This document shows, in pieces, positions 56,999 to 64,000 of a stretch of 64,000 bases of DNA. Under the pieces are notes generated by a model. The model saw only the letters and a program-made list of their open reading frames with translations. It was not told where the DNA came from and ran no database searches. Numbering within the stretch: position 1 is the stretch's first letter; every line of letters starts with the position of its first letter. Made by a program: the position numbers and the translations under genes. Source of the DNA: Anaerolineae bacterium (GTDB lineage: Bacteria; Chloroflexota; Anaerolineae; Aggregatilineales; Phototrophicaceae); NCBI GenBank assembly GCA_022822545.1, contig JAJEBE010000021.1, positions 1 to 64,000 on the forward strand, written 5' to 3'.

Positions 56999-57509
56999 CG
57001 TCGCGGAACCGAAGCACGATCTGGTCGGCCGCGTCGTAGCTGACATGGACATGCAGAGGCGGCTCGTCAGCGCGCATGTCCAGGATGCGCGGCAAAATAT
57101 GCGGCAAATCCTCAACCAGGTCGAGCTCAAGGACGCGCGCCTTCGGCACCCATTCAAGCGCGCCCTCAGCGCTATGCCGCATGATATCGCGGCTGTCGCT
57201 CATGGCGGTGTAGACGAAGAGAATGATGCCAGTGTTTTCGCCCGCGTCGATATTGTGGATGCCCCGCAGGCGCAAGGAATGCGCCGCCAAGCCGGATTCT
57301 TCCGCGATCTCGCGCAGGGCGCCGCTGGCCGGATCTTCAAAGCGTTCAATATGGCCGCCCAGCCCATTATACTGATTGGGGAAGACGCGCTTGTGGCCGG
57401 CGCGCTTCATCAGCAGCACATCATCGCCGTTCAAGACGAAGGACAAAGTCCGCGGCATGGCCAGCCAGCGACCGCTGGTTGCATCGGCGCCTTGCTGCTT
57501 CGCCCCCAT
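56991..57509 (-). CDS. NUDIX hydrolase
   Basis: 172 residues. The NUDIX box GHIERFEDPASGALREIAEE is followed by SGL and fits GX5EX7REUXEEXGU exactly, so it is probably active on a nucleoside diphosphate derivative such as 8-oxo-dGTP. The stretch VLLMKRAGHKRVFPNQYNGLGG is typical of MutT-like members. The precise substrate is not known. It is the first gene of a minus-strand group and diverges from the ParB-fold gene at 57600. Confidence 0.9.
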   Translation of the reverse strand: MGAKQQGADATSGRWLAMPRTLSFVLNGDDVLLMKRAGHKRVFPNQYNGLGGHIERFEDPASGALREIAEESGLAAHSLRLRGIHNIDAGENTGIILFVYTAMSDSRDIMRHSAEGALEWVPKARVLELDLVEDLPHILPRILDMRADEPPLHVHVSYDAADQIVLRFRDDV

Positions 57510-57599
57510 TTGGGATCTCTCGGCTCCTTTGGAGCGCGCGCAATTGCCCCGCGCTCCGGTTCATGTTAGGCTAGTCGCATTCTGTGAGTCATTGTACCT

Positions 57600-58427
57600 G
57601 TGAATCCCATGTTTTCGAATCCGATAAGCGCGCCGTCGCCCGAACTGCGAATTGTCAGTGTTGACGCCATTTTGCCGCATGAAAAGAGCGATGTTCAGCG
57701 ATCGCGACCATTGATGAAGCGGCTGGAAAAAGCGGAGTACTTCACAAATCCCCCGCTTGTCGCCGAGTTGTCCGATGGTCGCTATGTCTTGATGGACGGC
57801 TCAAATCGTCACGTGTCGATGGGTTTGCTTGGTTTTGAACACATTATGGTTCAGATCCTGGATTACGAGAGCGATTATGTCGAGCTTGGCGTCTGGCAGC
57901 ATATCGTGGCGGATTGGGAGTGGCAGCGCTTGCTGCAAGTGCTGGAATCAATCGGCGATACGGATATTCGTTCCGGCTGGGATTCGAGCGCGGTGGCGCA
58001 AATCTTGTTGCGCGAAGGCCCGGTTTATTCGATTCACGCGGTCGCCGACGGCCTGGCGGAGCGCAACGCGACGCTGACGCGAGTCGTGAGCGCCTATCAC
58101 AATTCGGCGACCCTGTACCGAACTCCGCTCACCGATCCCGGGCAGATATGGTCCCTGTTCCCCAGCGGCGTCGCCTTGGTGATGTTTCCCGTCTACAAGC
58201 CCGAGGATATCATCAAAGCGGCGCTGTTAGGCGCTTATCTGCCACCCGGTGTCAGCCGGCACATCGTGCACGGACGGGCATTAAATGTGAATTACCCGAT
58301 GAGGAGATTGCGCGTGAGCCTGCCGCTGGAAACGAAGAACGAGGTCCTTCAAGAATGGCTGCGCGAGCAATATGCCGCTCGCAGCATAAGGTATTATGCC
58401 GAATCCACTTATCAATTCGCCGAGTAA
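57600..58427 (+). CDS. ParB-fold protein related to free-serine kinases (SerK/SbnI-like)
   Basis: 275 residues; GTG at 57600, with an ATG three codons later as an alternative, neither having a clear ribosome binding site. The N-terminal ParB-like segment reads RIVSVDAILPHEKSD, then PLVAELSDGRYVLMDGSNRH, which aligns with the DGHHR region of SerK-type kinases (DGSNR here). The C-terminus contains YPMRRLRVSLPLETKNEVLQEWL. No helix-turn-helix of true ParB was seen. A small-molecule kinase role is inferred. The stop overlaps the ACT gene (TAATG). Confidence 0.72.
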   Translation: MNPMFSNPISAPSPELRIVSVDAILPHEKSDVQRSRPLMKRLEKAEYFTNPPLVAELSDGRYVLMDGSNRHVSMGLLGFEHIMVQILDYESDYVELGVWQHIVADWEWQRLLQVLESIGDTDIRSGWDSSAVAQILLREGPVYSIHAVADGLAERNATLTRVVSAYHNSATLYRTPLTDPGQIWSLFPSGVALVMFPVYKPEDIIKAALLGAYLPPGVSRHIVHGRALNVNYPMRRLRVSLPLETKNEVLQEWLREQYAARSIRYYAESTYQFAE

Positions 58428-58876
58428 TGACAGCTATGCAAACGGTAGAACAAGTTCTGAGCCGTACCGAATTCCGCACGGACGAGACCGAATACCGGCT
58501 TCTGAGCCTGCCGACAAATGGCGTCACCTTGGCGGCCGCCATCATGGCGGAAACGGGCGAGCCGTTTTCCGCGCTTGTTATCGACCAAGACGAAGTATCG
58601 CTCTTGTTGCGTCAGGAGGTATATGAGCAGTATGCGCCGCGCCTGCGCCTGGCGATGCTCAGCGATCAGAGCTATCGGCTGATCACATTTGAGGAAGCGC
58701 TTGAGCCGGAGTTGATTGGTTTCCTCGCGCGGGTCGGCGCTGCGCTGGCGGCCGCGGGCATTCCCATACTCGCTTTCGCCGCCTATTCGCGCGATCATAT
58801 CTTTGTGCCGGCGGAGCAGCATTCGCGGGCGATGGCGGCATTAAATGCGCTGCAGAACGAAGCGAGACGAGGATAA
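58427..58876 (+). CDS. ACT-domain protein (CASTOR/ACT_7-like)
   Basis: 149 residues. Start by TAATG overlap with the preceding gene. An N-terminal strand-rich half (EYRLLSLPTNGVTLAAAIMA, FSALVIDQDEVSLLL) and a C-terminal ACT unit (ELIGFLARVGAALAAAGIPI then LAFAAYSRDHIFVPAEQHSRA) resemble two-ACT amino acid sensors. Ligand unknown. The tight coupling to the SerK-like gene suggests control or sensing of an amino acid in the same pathway. Confidence 0.78.
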   Translation: MTAMQTVEQVLSRTEFRTDETEYRLLSLPTNGVTLAAAIMAETGEPFSALVIDQDEVSLLLRQEVYEQYAPRLRLAMLSDQSYRLITFEEALEPELIGFLARVGAALAAAGIPILAFAAYSRDHIFVPAEQHSRAMAALNALQNEARRG

Positions 58877-58882
58877 AGCCAG

Positions 58883-59245
58883 GTGGAAATCAATCTCTTT
58901 AACGATGCCAACCTTGTGCCGCAGCCCAAGCACAAGGTAAAAATCGAGGAGCTCCGCGCTGCGCCCTACCCCGACCGCTTTCGCGTGAAGGTCAACCTCA
59001 AGCTGACGCCTTTTCAGGAACGGCCCAATCTCTTGATAACGGCGCGCAGACTTGATGGCAGGCTGGTCAGCGACCTGGATGTCATCGCCACAATGCACTT
59101 CGAAAACGAATTCACCATACATATTCGCGGCGTGGACGACCCAAGCGGGGAATACACACTGGCGGCGGAACTATATTACGAGACGCGGGATCCGCCGCAG
59201 GACGCCGCCCAGATCAGCTTTGTCATCCAGCAGGACGCGTACTGA
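58883..59245 (+). CDS. Small conserved-looking beta-rich protein
   Basis: 120 residues with a GTG start. MEINLFNDANLVPQPKHKVK opens a protein made almost wholly of alternating strands (RFRVKVNLKLTPFQERPNLL, EFTIHIRGVDDPSGEYTLAA, LYYETRDPPQDAAQISFVI), like an immunoglobulin-type sandwich. No named family recognised. It sits 6 bp after the ACT gene and 2 bp before the JAMM peptidase gene, so it may be a partner of either. Confidence 0.72.
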   Translation: MEINLFNDANLVPQPKHKVKIEELRAAPYPDRFRVKVNLKLTPFQERPNLLITARRLDGRLVSDLDVIATMHFENEFTIHIRGVDDPSGEYTLAAELYYETRDPPQDAAQISFVIQQDAY

Positions 59246-59247
59246 CC

Positions 59248-59793
59248 ATGGCGAGGAGGATTCCTTATGCGCTTGCCCGGCAGATCGCCGATCACGCTCA
59301 AGCTGAAGCGCCGAAGGAAGCTTGTGGCTTGCTTGCCGGCGACGGTCGGGCGATCACCCGCGCTATACCGTTGCGCAATAGCGCTCCATCGCCGGGCGAT
59401 CACTTTCGGCTCGCCCCGGAAGAACAGCTCGCGGCTTTGAAAGAAATCGATGCTGACGGTCTTGAATGGACGGGCATCTATCATTCGCATCCTCGTTCCG
59501 CGCCCATCCCATCGCGGATGGATATTGAGGAGGCGCGGGATGCCAAGCTGCTGCATTTGATCGTTTCGCTCGAGCGCGCCAAAGCGAAATTGAAACTCTG
59601 GCGCATTGACGGCGACTCGGTGACGCCGATTGATTTGGTCTTTGAAGGCGAGACGCGCGCGGATGCAGACGACCAATTCTCTCTGCGGCATCGCATCGCC
59701 GTTGTGCTTGCCGGCATCGCGAGCTTGCTACTGCTGGTCGCCATCTCGGTCTCGCTTCTGCCGCCCCCGCCCGAGCTCGCAGCCCTGCCGTAG
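59248..59793 (+). CDS. JAMM/M67-family metallopeptidase with C-terminal membrane anchor
   Basis: 181 residues. KEACGLLAGDG near the start carries the family Glu, and GIYHSHPRSAPIPSRMDIEE supplies the JAMM zinc motif H-x-H-x7-S-x2-D. A C-terminal helix (HRIAVVLAGIASLLLLVAIS) anchors it in the membrane with the catalytic domain probably cytosolic. Known bacterial relatives cleave isopeptide-like or C-terminal Gly bonds, e.g. of sulfur-carrier proteins. No ubiquitin-like gene is adjacent. Confidence 0.88.
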   Translation: MARRIPYALARQIADHAQAEAPKEACGLLAGDGRAITRAIPLRNSAPSPGDHFRLAPEEQLAALKEIDADGLEWTGIYHSHPRSAPIPSRMDIEEARDAKLLHLIVSLERAKAKLKLWRIDGDSVTPIDLVFEGETRADADDQFSLRHRIAVVLAGIASLLLLVAISVSLLPPPPELAALP

Positions 59794-59813
59794 AGACAGC
59801 GGGATTCGCGCTT

Positions 59814-60620
59814 ATGGAAGCAATCCTGATTGCCGCTGTGGGCATCCTCGTCGGCGGCATTGTGAATGCCTTGGCAGATGACTTGCCGCATGGGCGCTGG
59901 CCGCGGCGTCCACACTACCCAGATGATAGCCCGCGACCGGTCTACGCCTGGCTTGGCGTCACGGCCATACTGGTCGGAGCATGGCAATCCCAACCGCCCT
60001 GCCCTCGCCTGAGTTGGCGTTATCCTTTGACCGAGTTGACGCTGGCTGGGCTGCTGCTGATAACGCAGGCGGCAACGGGAAGTGATGACCCCTTCCCAAG
60101 CGGGCAGCGCCTGATCTGGCAGGCCTATGCCGCGCTCTTCGTCTTGTTGGCGGCCGTGGATCTGGAGCGCAAGCGGATATTGATCGCGCCCACGCTCGTT
60201 GCGGCTGCTCTCGCTTTGGCCGACGCGGCGTTGTTGCCGCAGCCCGCGCCGAATCTGGCGTCCGCGCTGGTCGGCGGCCTTTGCGGGGGTCTGATATTTT
60301 CCCTCCTATTTTTAGGCGGTCGGCTATTTGGCCGTCTGCTGGGCGGAATCGACACATCGGTGTTTGGCAAGGGCGATGTCTACTTAATGGGACTCGGCGG
60401 ATTGGTCCTGGGCTTTCCCAGCGTACTGGCGGCGATGCTCCTGGCGATTGCGCTGGGCGGCGCGGGGGCGGCGCTGTATCTGTCCCTGCTCCGCCTGCAA
60501 AAGCGCGAGTACAAGCGGTATACGGCTCTGCCTTACGCTCCCTATATCCTGTCGGCCACCTATCTTGTGCTGCTCTTTCAGGATGATATGCGACACATGA
60601 TCTTTGGATTGCCGATGTGA
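59814..60620 (+). CDS. Prepilin peptidase (A24 family)
   Basis: 268 residues with about seven to eight helices. The aspartic catalytic pair is in AAVDLERKRI and FGKGDVYLM. RLSWRYPLTELTLAG is the family's loop before the first catalytic Asp. The N-terminal methyltransferase zinc Cys pairs (CxxC) of larger TFPPs are missing, so it may be peptidase only. It would process type IV pilin-like proteins, of which none lies in this window. It ends the operon that starts at 57600. Confidence 0.88.
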   Translation: MEAILIAAVGILVGGIVNALADDLPHGRWPRRPHYPDDSPRPVYAWLGVTAILVGAWQSQPPCPRLSWRYPLTELTLAGLLLITQAATGSDDPFPSGQRLIWQAYAALFVLLAAVDLERKRILIAPTLVAAALALADAALLPQPAPNLASALVGGLCGGLIFSLLFLGGRLFGRLLGGIDTSVFGKGDVYLMGLGGLVLGFPSVLAAMLLAIALGGAGAALYLSLLRLQKREYKRYTALPYAPYILSATYLVLLFQDDMRHMIFGLPM

Positions 60621-60633
60621 CAGGCAGACAACT

Positions 60634-61785
60634 CTAGGCCAATGACGCAACCGGTCTCGCTGAGTTGCTCGGCTTTGGCGCGCAGGGGTTGCCCTTGCTT
60701 TCGAACTTGGCGATGAGGCCGCCACCGAGACAGACATCATCTTGATAGACGACTGCCGCTTGACCGGGCGTGATATCGCGTTGCGGTTCGTCAAAGCGCA
60801 GGCGCATCGTATTATCCGCGCTGATTTTGATGGCGGCTGGCTGCGGCCGGGCGCGGTAACGGATCTTGACGGCGGCGCGGAAGGAATCTGCCGGCGGTCC
60901 CCCGCTGATCCAATTGACGTTTTCCGCAATCAGGGAATCACGCCCGAGCTGGTCTCGCGTACCGACGACGAGGGCGTTCTTGATATCGTTCATGGCCAAG
61001 ACATACAGGGGTTCATTGGACGAGATGCCTAGGCCTTTCCGCTGGCCGATGGTGTAATTCGCCAAGCCACGATGCTCGCCCAGGACATCGCCATCGCTGT
61101 TCACGATTGGTCCGGGCTTGATGACATCGGGGGCATGCAAGCGCAAGAAACTGCGGTAATCGCCCTTGCCCAGGAAACAGAGATCCTGGCTGTCCTGCTT
61201 GCTGGCGACAGCAAGGCCGAGATCGGCGGCGATCTCGCGGACTTCTGACTTGGGATATTCGCCGACCGGGAAAAGAGTCAGGGCGAGTTGGTCTTGGCTC
61301 ATCACGCTGAGGACGTAGCTCTGGTCCTTGCCGGCATCGATGCCGCGGCGAAGCAGCCACTTCCCGCTTTCATCCGCTGTGATGCGGGCATAGTGGCCGG
61401 TGGCAAGGAAATCGGCGTCCAAAGCCAGGGCATTGCGCAGCAGCCAGTCAAAGCGAATGCGGCGATTGCATTCGAGACAGGGGTTAGGCGTATAGCCATC
61501 GCGGTGCTGGTCGATGAAATACTGAACGACGGTATGGCGAAAGATATCTTTTGTATCCAGCACATAGAAGGGTATGCCAAGCTTGTCGGCGATGCGGCGG
61601 GCGTCGCTCATCTGGCCGGGGGTGCAGCAGCGGTTGTTGTCCGCGCCGCCCATAGCCGGGTCAGACCAAAGGCGCATCATCATGCCGACGACATCATAGC
61701 CGGCTTCGACCAGGAGCGCCGCAGCGACAGAGCTGTCCACTCCGCCGCTCATCGCGACCACGACGCGCGTATCCGCCCGGCTCAT
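60634..61785 (-). CDS. mnmA: tRNA-specific 2-thiouridylase
   Basis: 383 residues. PP-loop MSGGVDSSVAALLVEAGYDV, CCTPGQMSDARRIA, the Cys in NPCLECNRRIRFDWLL, and the catalytic region SQDLCFLGKGDYRSFL. Known role: ATP-dependent s2U34 formation in Glu, Gln and Lys tRNAs. It overlaps the upstream cysteine desulfurase gene by 4 bp (ATGA), which supplies the sulfur. Confidence 0.96.
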   Translation of the reverse strand: MSRADTRVVVAMSGGVDSSVAAALLVEAGYDVVGMMMRLWSDPAMGGADNNRCCTPGQMSDARRIADKLGIPFYVLDTKDIFRHTVVQYFIDQHRDGYTPNPCLECNRRIRFDWLLRNALALDADFLATGHYARITADESGKWLLRRGIDAGKDQSYVLSVMSQDQLALTLFPVGEYPKSEVREIAADLGLAVASKQDSQDLCFLGKGDYRSFLRLHAPDVIKPGPIVNSDGDVLGEHRGLANYTIGQRKGLGISSNEPLYVLAMNDIKNALVVGTRDQLGRDSLIAENVNWISGGPPADSFRAAVKIRYRARPQPAAIKISADNTMRLRFDEPQRDITPGQAAVVYQDDVCLGGGLIAKFESKGNPCAPKPSNSARPVASLA

Positions 61786-62960
61786 GACAGAGGCTCGCGA
61801 CTTAATAAACTGAGTTTTGCAACGGCGTTCACTATTACGTCCACGGCGTAGTCGATGTCGGCTTCGGTGGTATGCGCGCCGACGGACAGGCGTAAGCCGC
61901 TCTTGGCTTCTTCCGCGGTATAGCCGGCTGCCAGCAAGATCTCGGATGGTTCCGGATTGCCGGTCATGCAGGCGGAACCGCTGCTGGCGGCGACGCCGTT
62001 CATATCGAGGTGCATCAGCAAGGCGTTGGCGTCGATGCCAGGCAAGATGAAGCTGGCGTGAGATGGCAGGCGGCGACTCGGGTGCCCGCTCAATTGGGCG
62101 TCGGGAATGCGACCGAGCACAGCATCGATCAAGCGGTCGCGCATCCGCCGAAAATGCGCGAGCCGTTCGGCATTTTCTTGGTATGCCAGTTCCAGCGCGC
62201 GCGCAAGTCCGATGATAAAGGGCGTATTTTGTGTGCCGGCGCGGCGTCCATGCTCATGCCCGCCGCCGGTTAGCGAGGGCGCCAACTCGACGCCATTTCG
62301 CAGATAAAGTATGCCAACGCCTTTTGGCCCATAGAACTTATGCGCCGAGAGACTGAGCATATCGACGCCAAGGAGTTTCACATCGAGAGTCAACTGACCG
62401 CCGGCTTGCACGGCATCGGTATGAAAGAGAATGTCTCCAGCGCGAGCGATATCGGCCAGAGCTGGCAAGTCGTTCACGCTGCCGAGCTCGTTGTTGGCGT
62501 AGATGATGCTGGCGATGGCGCCGCCCCGCGCGCAGGCATGGCGAAAGGCGCTGGCGTCTACCAGGCCGTAGCGATCGACGGGCGCAACGACAGAATCAAA
62601 GCCCATCAGGGCGCTCATTTGCCGCATCGTGGCGGACACGGCGCTGTGCTCGACCGGCGATGTGATGAGCCGGGTCGGCGCATTGTAGGTCCGCGCCCAC
62701 CAGGCCGCGCCGCGGATCGCGAGATTATCGCTTTCGGAGCCGCCGCCGGTGAAAATAATCTCGGCCGGTTGGCAGTTGAGCAGGGCGGCGACCGATTCCC
62801 TAGCGCCTTCAATCGCGCGTTCGGCATCGCGACCGTAGCGATGGGCCGAGGTGGGATTGCCGTAAACTTCGCTAAAGTAAGGCATCATCGTTTCCAGCAC
62901 ACGGGGATCAACCGGCGTGGAAGCGGAGTGGTCAAGGTAGACTTGGCGTTCTGCTCTCAT
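61782..62960 (-). CDS. Cysteine desulfurase (IscS/NifS family)
   Basis: 392 residues from the ATG at 62960. YLDHSASTPVDPRVLETM at the N-terminus, the PLP Lys in SAHKFYGPKGVGILY, and the catalytic Cys loop SSGSACMTG. Known role: removes sulfur from cysteine as a persulfide for Fe-S clusters and thio-modified tRNA. Pairing with mnmA in one operon points to tRNA thiolation as a main duty. No IscU or SufU gene is adjacent. Confidence 0.94.
   Translation of the reverse strand: MRAERQVYLDHSASTPVDPRVLETMMPYFSEVYGNPTSAHRYGRDAERAIEGARESVAALLNCQPAEIIFTGGGSESDNLAIRGAAWWARTYNAPTRLITSPVEHSAVSATMRQMSALMGFDSVVAPVDRYGLVDASAFRHACARGGAIASIIYANNELGSVNDLPALADIARAGDILFHTDAVQAGGQLTLDVKLLGVDMLSLSAHKFYGPKGVGILYLRNGVELAPSLTGGGHEHGRRAGTQNTPFIIGLARALELAYQENAERLAHFRRMRDRLIDAVLGRIPDAQLSGHPSRRLPSHASFILPGIDANALLMHLDMNGVAASSGSACMTGNPEPSEILLAAGYTAEEAKSGLRLSVGAHTTEADIDYAVDVIVNAVAKLSLLSREPLS

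Positions 62961-64000
<1,040 letters not shown>

Overview
The window is a dense, roughly 57-60% GC bacterial chromosome segment with 64 supported protein genes, no rRNA, no convincing tRNA, no CRISPR array and no transposase. The gene content suggests a Chloroflexota bacterium, most likely of Anaerolineae type. Pointers are the type 2 isopentenyl-diphosphate isomerase, TrmFO, the polyphosphate-glucokinase-type ROK kinase, an orphan Roadblock/LC7 protein, Thr/Pro-rich 'TPT/TAT' linkers between LysM repeats in secreted proteins, and a WecA-like transferase with an MGGS-type loop. The assignment is an inference from content, not from a marker-gene search.

Layout. 1-5240: end of fabF, then trmFO-hflX, a secreted beta-propeller protein and a THUMP-type RNA methyltransferase. 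5269-14933: a surface polysaccharide locus with a DUF348/G5/TolB-like lipoprotein, a 1046-residue glycosidase-like/O-antigen-ligase fusion, a UDP-glucuronate decarboxylase-like SDR, a second O-antigen ligase, GtrA, a GT4 glycosyltransferase and a small membrane protein. 14928-29423: mostly single housekeeping genes (DinB, acpP, fni, hemW, PP2C phosphatase, OmpR-type regulator, flavin reductase, polyP glucokinase, L,D-transpeptidase, asd-pheA, Hsp20, an adenosine-deaminase-like pseudoenzyme, pyrG, Roadblock). 29716-36230: moxR-DUF58, a sarcosine-oxidase-like flavoenzyme, a GNAT, a membrane-fused spermidine-synthase-like protein and DUF1461.

36231-37056 is an 826-base gene-free island rich in hairpins and repeats. 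It is followed by a Tat-exported polysaccharide deacetylase and a glycolytic run gap-pgk-tpiA (38126-41376); eno starts at the right edge. 42913-50840 carries wecA-like/upp (minus), ruvB-queA, rplU-rpmA-rpmE(fusion)-tdk and sucCD (minus). 51181-54931 encodes two secreted multi-LysM proteins around a DUF192 gene. 54953-57509 is a minus-strand set with a His-rich membrane protein and a NUDIX hydrolase. 57600-60620 is a tight operon (ParB-fold kinase-like, ACT, small beta protein, JAMM peptidase, prepilin peptidase), and 60634-62960 is a cysteine desulfurase-mnmA pair for tRNA 2-thiolation.

The most unusual items are: (1) ribosomal protein L31 fused to a domain resembling the RNA polymerase alpha C-terminal domain; (2) an intact adenosine-deaminase-family protein in which every metal and catalytic motif has been replaced; (3) a glycosidase-like barrel fused to an O-antigen ligase; (4) a dispersed repeat of about 93 bp present twice, some 14 kb apart; and (5) a ParB-fold serine-kinase-like gene coupled to an ACT sensor gene.
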